Assembly (NCBI GenBank): GCA_001632425.1
Contig: KV425552.1
Coordinates: forward strand, 873,084 to 937,083
Direction: 5' to 3'
DNA from: Neolentinus lepideus HHB14362 ss-1
Taxonomy: Eukaryota; Basidiomycota; Agaricomycetes; Gloeophyllales; Gloeophyllaceae
DNA: 64,000 nt
Shown here: positions 1 to 10,819 of the stretch, one piece after another
Numbering within the stretch: the stretch's first letter is position 1
How the letters are laid out: every line of letters begins with the position of its first letter
Notes under the pieces: model-generated
The model's input: the letters and a program-made list of their open reading frames with translations, nothing else
What the model was told of the DNA's origin: nothing
The model's database searches: none
Translations under genes and position numbers: made by a program

Positions 1-95
1 CTAATGACTCAGTATCGTCCGATACTGACCGTCACACTGTTTTTCCTCCCTCGGCTAGTTCTCCTGCTAGCTTCACCGGCTCTGAGACCGACAAT
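1..95 (+). repeat. 95-bp perfect direct repeat, left copy
   Basis: Bases 1-95 are identical to 12797-12891, and the match stops abruptly after the shared GAGACCGACAAT. The last two thirds resemble coding sequence of the Ser-rich gene around 42080-42150, so the unit derives from that gene family. Near its start is a hairpin with an 8-bp stem (CAGTATCG/CGATACTG). The window begins inside the match, so its true left end is unknown. Confidence 0.85.
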
Positions 96-277
96 TATGA
101 CGATCCGTTTGCACTAAAAATGGAAATGAACATAAATATACCACAACATGCACATACAATCGACACCGCGCATAGTTCTACACTCGCGCGCATATATACT
201 GGTGCTTCGGCTCTTTCTAACTGCACATATACTTACTACTGTAGTTGCTGTCGTATCTGTCAGGCTGCTGCTGTGTT

Positions 278-1300
278 CTACGTGTCCCCTTCGTCCTCTC
301 CTCGGCTTTCTTGCTGACTACCCGTACTCTTTCCCTTGCTTGACGACCCATACCATGCGACTATCTGGGCAACAGCTTCCTCGATAAAATCGTCTGCTCT
401 TGTCATCACTCCTGTGTCCTTCACCCACTCCATGTTGGCTCTCTGGCAGTCAATGCACATCCCGGGGATCCGCACTGACTCCAGCATTTCAAGGATTTCC
501 CCGCCCGTCTTCCCGAGGTCGGGATGCAGGAGGTGCTTTGCGACGCCTTGCCACCATTCGGTTGCCCATGCCTGCTCACATTTGCCTGACCTCAAGCACT
601 CGATACTGTGGATTGGATCTGAGGGGTAGAATGCGAGAATGGAGTGATGTGTCTTGATGCGAGTGTGCGTCTGGCTAAGGATGTAGAAGGCGTCGGGTCC
701 CATAAGGTGAGCTATCTCTTCTGTGATCTTGCTGAAAGGCATTGCTAAGAGCTTGCGAAAGGCGGGCTCAACCCACGTAGTGATGTGGTAGGTATACCCG
801 AGGTGGAATTGCAAGGCCGGGGTGAAATCTGGCCGCTTCGGGAACATATCAATCACATAATCTCGCCCATCTTCAATCTCCCACATGGTTGAGAGCTTGA
901 GAAGGACTGTGAGGTAATGCAGACTCGGGATTCCTGTGTTACGTCTAAGCAACAGTATGGTGAGCGCTTGTCTCACTGGATATTCGACAATTGCTCACCC
1001 TTTAAAGAAATAGTCCATCAAGATGTCGAACTCCTCAGGCTGGATAGATGGATGGAGGACCATCGGGTTTTCATCTGACTGTCCTTCTGCTACCATCCCC
1101 TCAGGCAGAGGCATGGTGAGCATGTTCCGAAATACGAGAGAGCGGTCAGCCAGCAGACTCAAGTGAAGGTTGTATAATATATTCCCAAGCTTGTGCTTCT
1201 GTTAGTATCTCATTATCATAGTTAGCATTTAACCTAGGCTCACCTGTACTCTAAAAGAGCCGTCCTTGTAATAGAATTGTTTGTGGTGAATTTTCTCCAT
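278..1300 (-). CDS. BTB/POZ domain protein
   Basis: Three exons join in frame: 1300-1244, 1198-999 and 944-278, giving 307 residues. The first 19 residues end in DGSFRVQ, the usual opening of agaricomycete BTB proteins. Exon 2 carries the core of the fold (KHKLGNILYNLHLSLLADRS, then VFRNMLTMPLPEG and SDENPMVLH), and exon 3 continues with LLKLSTMWEIEDGRDYVIDM. Both introns are short, with GTGAGC donors. BTB domains mediate protein-protein contacts, often as dimers or Cullin-3 adaptors; no second domain is visible, so the function is open. The large family is lineage-expanded in agaricomycetes. It is transcribed away from the integrase gene, whose ATG lies about 81 bp from this start. A further 5' exon is possible. 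Confidence 0.85.
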
Positions 1301-1381
1301 TGTGGAGGAGGCGGGCAGCAGAGCGACTGCCTAATTAAGATATTGGCTGTGTTTCACCGCTCATCCTCTCCAGCTTTTCCA

Positions 1382-3382
1382 ATGGACATGCCTCGTCCCC
1401 TAGTATTCCCCGCTCTTCCTCCTGCTACTGATGGAGGGCTATGGTCAGCTAATGTCATTCGTGCTCATCAGATTCTGGATGACTACTATACACGGGCATC
1501 TGATCTACTCCGGCAAGAAGACGGTGACCCATTGCGCCTCCGTATTCATTCAGAACGTATCATCAAACGTGGTCTACCTATACTTCAGGCGATGGAACTG
1601 GAAGTACCCGAAGAACAGTGGATATCTCAAAGCACACATGCCATCGCAAAGGTAGCTGTGGATCTTGAGAAGGCTGCATTGGCTGCAGATGGAGTGTTCG
1701 TACGGCCAACCCTTTGGCAAGCTTTTGCTCACCTGTGACACCTAGTGAGCAGCAAACAGTGCAAACCATCACTCCAGTGACTATCCTCCGAACAGGCCGT
1801 CGCGGTCGCCCTCGAAAAATCATTAATCCACGATGGTTGCATGATGCTATGTCCACTCGTCGGAAGATTAGCATTCAAACTCTATCTGAGCTGCTGGGCA
1901 TGCACCGTAATGTTGTCAGTAAACAGCTCAGGTTACACGGGGTTTACCAACGGTTCTCTGATATCTCTGACAATGACATTGACCGCTTGGTGCAATTGTA
2001 CAAGAAGCACCGACCATCCTCGGGTTTACGCTATGTCATTGGGTTCTTTAAGAGCCACGGTTTGCGAGTGCAAAAACGTCGAGTCCGCATGTCCCTACGC
2101 CGTCTCGATGGCCTTGGTCAAGTTCTGAGAAACCACGAGACTATATCTCGCCGTGAATATAAAGTACCCCGCCCAAACTATCTATGGCATATTGATGGAT
2201 ATCATAAGCTGATTCGATGGGGGATTGTAGTTCATGGAATGGTGGATGGATTTTGTAGAAGTGTGAGGCATTTTCTCTCTCCTTGAAATTTATGTAGGAT
2301 CTCACTGCTCCTCTAAAGGTTGTAGGGATTCAGGTCAATACCAATAATCGGGCATCTACGGTGCTGGATTTGTTTTTAGATGCTGTTTCACAATATGGAA
2401 TGCCTTCACGAGTCCGAGGAGATCGTGGTGGCGAGAATATTGAGGTTTGTGTTTGGATGATCAAGTATCGAGGTCCAAACCGAGCATCATTCATGTGGGG
2501 AAGGTGAGCATCCATTGTATCTATGGATATGCCCGCTATAACATGATCCTCAGCTCAACACGGAATACCCGGATTGAACGTCTCTGGGTTGAGGTGGGAT
2601 CCCAGTTTGGTCGTCACTGGAGGGGCTTTTTTACCCGATTGGAGCGACTGCACCATATGGATGCATCTGATCCTGCCCACCTATGGCTTCTCCATACATT
2701 GTTTCTTTGTGAAATCCGGAAGGACTGTGAAAATTTCCAGCAAGATTGGAATCATCATCCTCTCTCTGGTGAAGGAGACCAGACCCCCTCGGTAAGTTTC
2801 CAAGTGCTCGGCAGACTGTCGTTATGTTATGACATGCAACTACCTCATCAGGACTTACGATTTCTGGGTCAAGCTCGCCATGGTGTTTATAGCGATGACT
2901 ACGACAACGTCCACCCCGATGTTCTTAATCAATATTACGGTGCTGACTCCACTCGAGACGCTCGAGGTCAAAACCCCAGTGGAGCTGGACACTCCGATGA
3001 AGAGGATGTGGACACCGAAGACCTACAGGAACGTATTTCACACGAGCAGGTGCGGCACGTTCGACATGAGCCAGTCGCTGTTCCACTTGCTGAGAGCCCC
3101 TTCTCCGAGGACATCACTGAGTTGTTCTTGAGCGCCCTGCAAGAAGTTCGTGATGCCGAGGTCATTCCTGAAGCATTTGGGGTACTTGAGCAGGAATGGG
3201 ATGATGTAGGGTACCCCGAGTCGGAGCCAATTCGAAGTGGGCGCAAGTATATAGACATACCCCTCCCGTTTGCCGTTTGGTGGCCCAGAGCAGTCTCTTG
3301 GGTACAGGGACTTTCACTCTTATCTCACTTCCAAAATGCAGAGGACGAGCTGATGCCCTACACCGACAGTGACGAAGCATAA
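1382..3382 (+). CDS. Integrase core-domain (rve, DDE) protein
   Basis: A multi-exon gene of the integrase-core type common in basidiomycete genomes. An N-terminal part (from MDMPRPLVFPALPP) is followed by a basic RRGRPRK stretch, a helix-turn-helix-like SELLGMHRNVVSKQLRLHG and the catalytic core. The DDE residues are visible: Asp in LWHIDGYHKL, Asp in RVRGDRGGEN and, 34 residues later, Glu in RIERLWVEV. In-frame introns are clear at 2263-2318, 2504-2553 and 2792-2851; the first, near 1700-1760, is not resolved. The C-terminal 177 codons (2852-3382) are acidic. No stop or frameshift interrupts the core, so it could be active or domesticated. It may belong to a mobile element, but I found no clear flanking terminal repeats. 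The family catalyses DNA strand transfer; activity here is inferred. Confidence 0.8.
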
Positions 3383-4070
3383 TGTATTATATATGGTATA
3401 TTATGCACAATATTTACTACTACATCTCTATGGATAGCCGTCTCCTCGTCATCCAACCCAGCATCCCTAGCCTGAGTCTCCAGCGATGGCCAACATGCCA
3501 GATGCAGCTTGGATGGGGACAGCAACCCTGGTCCACATTGCAGGTCGCTTTGTATAGCAACGCACACAATGGGGAAGCCACAGCCGCTAGGTCACTTTGT
3601 GTAGTAACGCACAGCAGCTGTGTTTCGCCTCAGGTCTGCCTCTGAGGACACGAGGTCGCGTCACCATGCATCATAGCCATCGATGGCCCATCCTGTCATT
3701 CAGCCGACACACGAGGGTCCGCATTATCATGAAGAATGACAGGACAAGGCGTGCAGCAGAAGTGACAGGTGGCACTCAGTGCGGGCAGTAGAGCAAGCTT
3801 GGTTGCATTTATATAGAGCAGACCTGGTCTGTGCGGTAAACGCGCCGCGCTTACGGGCGGGTAACTCAGTCACATGACTAGGTCACATCGCATCACCGGC
3901 GTCAACACCGAGAAGTTGGCCACAACCCGGAAATACAGCCCGTTTGAAAGTGTTTCCCTGGGTCCATCAGCGGTGATTAGTTTTGTATGCGGAGCGCGTA
4001 GTGATGTGTGCTCGCGCTTAGCGAGTCGGGCGATGTTAGACGCAGGGTGGGCATGACAATGACAATGTTC
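3383..4070. other. Gene-free stretch downstream of the integrase gene
   Basis: About 690 bp with only short out-of-context reading frames. A loose internal similarity appears around 3540-3560 and 3590-3620 (CAACGCACACA-like / TAACGCACAGC-like). Nothing else was recognised. Confidence 0.4.
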
Positions 4071-4149
4071 GTGTTGCAGAGCCCGCTGTGGTCATTCCTG
4101 TCATTCGACGCACTCGTATTGCGGACCATCTTACTCTGCCTATGGCTAT

Positions 4150-4838
4150 GGGATGATGTGTAAAGAGTGTCTGATCTACGATGTAAGTTTTCATCCAATC
4201 CTCATATTATTGTATATCGCCAACTGCTTTTGCAGGACCTTAGCTTCGTACAAGGACAAGGACCGTTCGCGCGCCAAGTCGATTATGGACAAGCGTGTGG
4301 TGTCGAAGCAGAACAGCTGGTCGGGCAGCAAGGGGCAGGACTCAGAAGAGACAGCGAGCAAGGAGAAGAAGTCCGAGAGGGAGGACGAAGACGGCAGGAA
4401 GGACAAGGGCATCGAATCGTACGTCCGTGTCATTCCGGCTATCTGCCTGAAAGCCCTAACACCAACATCGAACCATAGATACTGTCGAGCGAAACATTCT
4501 AGACCTAGCTGCTCGCCAAGGAGTCTCGCTTTATACCAAAGAGAAATGTCAAGGTACTCTCGACCTGACGTCCATCGCTTTGGACACGGCAAAGGATATT
4601 GACGCTCCAGCCAAAAAGAACCCCAAAGCTCAGAAGGGCGATTTCATTTTCAAGTAAGCGCTCACATCCCTTTTGAGGATTATCTCTGATCACCATGTGC
4701 AGGATGGACGACATGCTAGCCATTTTATTCCCGCATATGTTTGAAGACATTGAGTACCTCATACCATTAGAACAGGAAGATCGCACTTCTGGACGGGCCA
4801 GCAACGCGATCGCTGGACCGTCAAGGACATCCTCTTAG
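4150..4838 (+). CDS. Hypothetical protein, 5' end unresolved
   Basis: I do not recognise this protein. A credible 3' half is visible: after an acceptor at about 4479 the frame reads TVERNILDLAARQGVSLY and LDLTSIALDTAKDIDAPAKK up to GDFIFK. A phase-2 intron (GTAAGCG...TGCAG, about 4654-4702) follows, then MDDMLAILFPHMFEDIEYLI to a TAG at 4836-4838. Upstream, another exon in a different frame is rich in Lys, Glu and Ser (YKDKDRSRAKSIMDKRVVSK). Composition and intron spacing look like a real gene, but I could not join the first exons without a frame conflict. It is either a mis-assembled 5' end or a truncated gene. It converges on the Myb gene at 5010-7223. Confidence 0.4.
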
Positions 4839-5009
4839 ATCAGACGGATCCACTTTGATGTTACGCGTATATATTACTTGGGTTGCGAAGGAGATTGAGC
4901 ATTGGTGACAATATACAGTGACTAGCGAGAAAGCAGACTATTATACGACTGAAGAATTCCGTGAGTGAAACCGTCCCACAACAAGAAAACGATGCTGGTG
5001 TCTGAATAT

Positions 5010-7223
5010 CTAAGTCGGGCCACCGTCCCAACTGGCGCGCTTCCTCTTATTTTCATTCCCGTGGTTCAACATGAGGTCTTGAGGCGACACAGCGCTTTGG
5101 CCACGGTGGTGCAGAGTGTGCGGTCGACTTGCGAAAGAGGTAGATGAAGTAGACGGTGCATGCGTTCCAAATGGTTGAGCAGGCGCCAGCGATCTGAACG
5201 GCTGCGCGAGATCGAGCGCCTGCCCTTGCCGCACGACGGCAGAGTCGACCGTCGACTCTGGCGCGCCGTGGCTATTGTAGTAGTGCAGGTCGAGGAAAGG
5301 CACGTCGCGGTCATTCGCCATGGACAGGCGCCACGCGTCCGGCGGAGACGACGAAGCATGCATAGCCGGCCGCTGCTCATCCGCGAGCTGCCCCTCCGCC
5401 TCAAAAAATGACGCAAAGTGGCGCGTCGGTGTCGACAGCGCCTTCGTCGCCGGGTGCGACTGCGTCGGGCGCAGCATCGAGCGGTGCTCGGTCGGCGGCA
5501 CCGAGACGGAGCGGTTGTGCGTAGACGAGCCGAGGTGGTGGCCCCCCTCCGTGCGCAGCGCCCTAGGCGGATTCACCGGCGTCGCAGGCGGCGTCGCGTG
5601 CATATCCTGCGAGAGCCCCACGATCTCCTCCAGCGTCTGCCGCGGCAGGCGGTACGACGCGAGGTCCTCCACGTCCGGCGCCGGCGCCTCAGGCCGGTCG
5701 TCCAAGCTGATCGCCGCCAGCTCGATCTCGTCGATGCCCGGCAGACTCGGCGTGTGCAGCTGCATCGGGTGCACGCTCGTCTGCATGCCCGACAGCCCCA
5801 GCCCCGCGCCCGACGACCCCGCCACGCCGAATCCGAACCCCGGCCCGTAGTTGCTCTGCAGCGGCTGGTGCGCGCGCGTCCCAAAGATGAGGTCGCCCGC
5901 ATAGTCCGAGTGGTGCGTGAACCCCCTGAAGCTGCTCGTCGTGAACATCTCGGGGTCCGAGTGCGTCGACTCGCCCGCGCCCGCGTCCGAGGCCGAGGCA
6001 AAGTCGGGGAAGGACGCGGGGAAGAGGTCGTAGCGGTCGAGCACGTTGTGGCTGAAGGAGAACGGCGAGGACGGCGTGGGGGAGAGGCCGCCCGCAAACG
6101 AGTCCAGCCGCGGGTTCGGGGAGAACCAGTCCGACGCGCCCCACGCGGACTTGCCGATGCGCTGGAACGGCGACGACGTCTGCAAAAAGTATTCGGTGGA
6201 CAGGTGCGAGGACGTCGGCGAGCCCGCGGTGGTCGTGGAGGACCACGTGTTGTGCGTCGGCGTGTCGAACCCGGACGACCATGACTGCTCGCCGAAGATG
6301 TCGTGGTCGGTGAGCATGTCCGCTTCGGGTATCGAATTGGGTTCCGGGCTCTGCGGCTGTTCTGGGGACAGCTGCACGGGCGGGTGCGGGGACAAGACGT
6401 CCTGCTCGTCCTCGTCGCCGGACGAGTCTTCGTCTTCCGAGTTGGCCACCGACTCGGGCACGCTCTTCGTCCCGCCCCGATACAGCCCCTCGTTCGTGTA
6501 CGCGCGCTTCCTCCGCACCGCGCCGCCGCCGCTCTTCGTGACGAGCTGGTCGTCCGTCGCCGCGCGCACGGGCTCGCCCTTCTTCTTCGCGTTGCGGCGC
6601 GGTTTGTAGCCCGCAGCTTCGTACAGCTCCGGGAACGCGTTGCGGAAGCGGTCGCGCAGGTCCGTCGAACGGCGGTTGTGCTCCTGGAACACCGGGTCGC
6701 GGACGATCGTCGCCCACACCGTCCCGTGCTTCTCGTAGCCCGCCTTGAGCGCGCGGTCCTCGTCCTCGGTGAACGGGCGGCGGCGCTTGCTGCGCGTCTT
6801 TTCGAATATGGACGTGCCGTTGGGCAGGATGGAGCGCACTTTCGAGGACAGGTGCGTCTTAGCGTTGGGGTAGTGCTGCTTGTACGCGTCTGGGAAGTAT
6901 GTACGAAATCTGATATATGGCACATGAGAATCCGCAGGGTCTGAGCTCGTCACTGCACGCACCTGTCTTTGAAATCAACCGGGGAGCGATTATCGAACTT
7001 TAGTTTCGGGTCCTTTAAGATTGCCTTCCAGTTCCCCACTCCCCACTTGACGTCCTTGCATTAGATCAAACCCCGAGCTGAGCACAGCCGCACTCACAGT
7101 ATTACAGCCCTCCACCAACATCTGCGTCTCTTCCATTGTCCATTTCTTCCGCACCCTCTTCTGGGCGGGCCGCTCATCAAAGTCAACGTCCCCGCTGTCA
7201 TCTTCACTAGCAATCTTGCGCAT
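5010..7223 (-). CDS. Two-Myb-domain protein, Tay1/Teb1-like telomere-repeat-binding candidate
   Basis: Three exons join in frame (7223-7098, 7054-6963, 6909-5010), giving 705 residues. Two Myb/SANT-like repeats lie at the N-terminus. Repeat 1 (about residues 24-79) has KKWTMEETQMLVEGCNT, then GVGNWKAILKDP and FKDRFRTYFP. Repeat 2 (about 115-168) has RRPFTEDEDRALKAGYEKHG, then VWATIVRDP and LRDRFRNAFPELY. The insertion of a basic LKDP-type segment before the recognition helix (DRFR) and the pairing of two such repeats match fungal Teb1/Tay1 factors, which bind TTAGGG-type repeats and some promoters. The remaining 530 residues are low-complexity, Ser/Pro/Gly-rich and probably disordered. The second exon-exon junction interrupts repeat 1, which supports the splicing. 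The start could lie further 5': the frame stays open to about 7345 without an ATG. The C-terminal exon is very GC-rich. Confidence 0.8.
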
Positions 7224-7923
7224 CTTCCCTTTCTTTTCGGAGCCGGTACCGGACCCGCTGGCTGCGGGTTGCGTATAGAGGCCCGTATCGTCTCTGAAGC
7301 TCCATGCAGGGACCAAGCGCGGGCTCGATGGGGTAGGTAGTAGAGGATGGACGTGGGTGGTCTCTTATGCATGGAGGCAACGAACACGCTGTTAATCGGG
7401 GCGGTGTACGTCGCGAGTCATGGATCGAAAATTGAGTCTCCTGCCCCAAAGATGTTCGGCAGCTAGGCGAAGTGTGGGATCCCCACTAGCAGGTGAGCAC
7501 ACTGCATCTTTTCATCCAAATCGCCCTGATGTCCTTGACAAAGGCGGTCCGTCGTGAACCAAGACAACACCCGCCCATGCACGTCGACATTGGCTTGGTA
7601 AGCAGCAATGCTGGGGTGACCATCTGTGCCGGATGGGTTGCCACATTCATCCACAACAGGTGCCTATCACCAGCCCCCTCCGTGCGATCCGATGTCGGCT
7701 ACACCCTCTGCCACTCTGTGTGTCTTTTTGGTTCATTGGACCGGATTGTCACCTACTGCCGCTGGGCCGACTGTTTCGCCATCCACTGCGGCTTGTGGCT
7801 GACCAAATCTGGCAGTTTTGATCGAGACTGATAAACTGGGAGTGAGACAGCTGGGCGCTCCTTCCCCTCCCCACCTGTCTCGACTGCCTAGCAGAGCTTG
7901 CTTCGTCTGGATCTACTGTGGAT

Positions 7924-9665
7924 ATGCCTTTGTGCAATGGCGAAACGGAATCGGGCAAGCCATGCCCTTGTCAGCGCTATGTCCCCCGTGAAAAGAAGTC
8001 AAGATCGGGAAAGACTAAGTTGTCAAGCAAGTGTGGCTGTCGACATGGAGAAAATTTGCATGCACTGGAACCAGCATCTCATACACAATCAGGCCTCTCG
8101 GGAAGCCGCAAGGTGGCTTCAATTGTTGACAAGTACAGCGGTGATCTCGGGCGCTTGCTTCTTCCTGCCAAGGCCACGGAGAGTGAGGCGAGGAGAGAGG
8201 CAAATGCAGGCTTTCGGCAGGTGGCTGAGGGTGATGAGGCTGCTGTAGGCAAACCGACTAAGGGTAAAGGGCGTGGTGGAGGCACTCGCTTCAAGGTGCG
8301 TCACTCAAACAGATTTAGTGAGGACATACTTTGACGTTCGGGTTTAGATGTCTGATGCAAAGAAGGCGAAGAAGTCACACACCAAACCTTTTGTTATAGG
8401 TCGTGTGATTCTATTGCCCTATGGCCTGAAGGTAGGCTGAGCTGAACCGCGCTTTCTGGAGAGACATGAATGACATTCTTCTTAGTCAAATGGCAAGATT
8501 CGGTCTAAAGGGGCACCAAAGGGTTCTGGAGACTACGAAAGGTACCACAAGCTTCAGCTTGGAGTCAGCCGAGATGGCAATGACGTCCTGTCCTTCATGA
8601 AAGAGTGGAGCTCACCTGCCATTGATGAGTGGCTTCGTCGGCTGCTTCCTTTGCCTTTCAACTACCTCGACGCCCGGTATGGTTTTCCAGAAGAAGGGCA
8701 GTACCACTGGAGGCTGTTGAGCAGGTCACGCAGCATCGTAGATGTTGTCGAGAGACCAGGTGACATCACAGGTCGAGATATGTTCATGGTTCGTGGTGGC
8801 CCAGGGAAGAATCATGATGACTATGTGGTCCATTTCTGTGAGTTACATTGGTTCTGTTGGAGGTGGATGTAGTTAAGACATTTCTACTCTAGGCTCTGCC
8901 AAAAGGATCCCCCGATCTGTCTACACAGATTGGCTGGCTGCTATTGCCCGTGCTGAGGAAGGCCTGCCTGAGATTATCAAAAAAGGCGAAGATACTGGTG
9001 AACCAACTACGGATGAGGATGCTTCCATGACCGACTCCGAGAATGAGGGCTTCACCGGCCTTGCCTCATCTCGACCGAAACCTCGGCCTGCTTATAGGGG
9101 TGCAGCCAGGGCGAAGGCAGACGTGAAGGGGAAAGGTCGGGTTTATCAGGCTTCCAGCTCAGATAGTGAGGGTTCTAGTGATGATGTTGAGGATGATGGT
9201 GATGCAAACACCAGCAAGGGTGACGACGAGAATGGTGGGAGTGATGCTGGAGAGATAGACTGGCATGAGGATGTGGGGGATGAGCAGGTTGGCATGCGAA
9301 GGTCTGGAAGGCTCTTGGGGAAGAGGAAGCGACTTGCTCAGCCCAAGAGCGATGGTGAGTTTGGAGTTGGATCCGATATTGAGTTTGTGGCAGGTCCCAG
9401 CAGCACGAACGCGAGCCTTCCAACTCTTGACGGCTGTGAGTGGTTTGCATATGGAGATCTCATGGTGATTCATAGCCCATTTTCAGCTGAAGCGAATCCC
9501 TTCAATGTGGATGACACTGAGTTACCACTCTTCTTGACTTCGGACCTGATTGAGCCCATGCAGGCATCTTCCAGCGGTTGGTCCTCTGCTGCTTTGAACG
9601 CTAAGCCTGCGGTGGGGCTAAAGTCACCGGGGAAGCCTAGCACAAATCCTTGGCTGAAAAAGTAA
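7924..9665 (+). CDS. Cys-rich N-terminus protein of unknown function (agaricomycete family)
   Basis: Four exons join in frame: 7924-8295, 8348-8431, 8486-8837 and 8893-9665 (526 residues). The N-terminus holds a small Cys/His cluster (CNGETESGKPCPCQRY, then CGCRHGENLH) suggestive of a metal-binding knuckle. A basic region and a conserved middle follow, with FVIGRVILLPYGLK, MKEWSSPAIDEWLRRLLPLP and YHWRLLSRSRSIVDVV. The C-terminal 200 residues are acidic and low-complexity (SDSEGSSDDVEDDGD) with a basic SGRLLGKRKR patch that could be a nuclear signal. Proteins with this layout are common and uncharacterised in agaricomycetes, from memory of the family rather than a search. No enzymatic motif is seen. 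Confidence 0.75.
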
Positions 9666-10819
9666 CAGTGATAGTGATATGGTTACGAAGTTCTCATGAA
9701 TTCCAGAAGAGACCATCTTCCGGTGATCCAAATTCCTGCCACCACACTCCGATTACCATCGGATCAAAAATACATAAACCGTACAGGTCAGAAGTCTGCG
9801 TCAATAGTGTGGCTCCATTAGGCTTCCTTTGGACTGTGTGGAGAAATGTTCCTTCCTCCGAGCGGCTAGTCACTGAGCGGAGCGAAAGGAAAATCCATCC
9901 TACCAACCTGTAAATAACAACTTTTGACTGTTGACTGAGACAAATGATGGCCAGCTCGGCCAATTAAATCGTTGTATAGGGCTGTGATACATAAGGTCTT
10001 CGGGAAAGGTATGGGAGTCAAATGCCGGTGAACACCCTGGTCAGCGAGGACATCTACAATGAAGCAGAGAACAGTTCTCAAGCCGTGTCTCTTGGGCAAT
10101 GACCAAGAGGTCAGAGGTACCCATCCAAAACCCCAGGAGTTACTGGGAAGAAAGGTGGGTGTACCAGTTGCTGATTAGCCATAGACTTCACATAGAAGCC
10201 AAGAGGAACGCTGTGTTACGAACCCGTAGATAGATGTCAAGATAAAACTGTGTGCGTGGATTCGGTGACTAGATGCGTTCCGGTCGACACCAACGGAGTA
10301 GGGACGAGAACAGCAGTTAGTGATTGTCGGCGCCAGACTGGCCGCAGGTATACACATGAGTTACCGAGGTCAAACAAAAGTGAACATCAAGGGAAGGCGC
10401 ACAGGATTTCTCCCCCTCATCAGGATCCCAGCTTACAGATACATGCGAAGAGCTCAACAAGGATACTGCTGAGTGCACCGTCCAGTCTGATACTGAACCA
10501 GACATAGTCCGGTATCGACTACTCCGAGGCTTACCATCGGAAGGCGCCGCAAGAAGGATGTGGATGAGCTGAAAGACAGGCAATCTGTCGCCAAATAAGG
10601 CCTCCAGCCATGATCTAGGATAAAACGGTGAGTCGGCGAAGAAAATTTGTGAGAATGGCTGGTCACTACAGTCTGATTATTTTGTTATGGAGAGAAATGT
10701 AAGATACCGAAAACAGTCACTGTGGCTGGTGTCCTGCGACATTGGAAGAACGCACAGTCACACCCGATAATTACAGAGCCAGCTAGCAACTGGACCAAGA
10801 ACGAGAACCCAGCTCATCA
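9666..10819. other. Gene-free stretch upstream of indoleamine dioxygenase
   Basis: About 1.15 kb without a convincing exon on either strand. Reading frames are short and show no family resemblance. It presumably contains the dioxygenase promoter; I could not single out an element. Confidence 0.4.

Noticed and set aside
5418..6925. Long Arg/Ala-rich open frames on both strands over the Myb gene (e.g. 5418-6284 +, 6925-5573 -, 6717-5689 -)
   Set aside because: They are GC-rich shadows of the Ser/Pro-rich tail of the Myb protein; composition is unnatural and no domain is visible.
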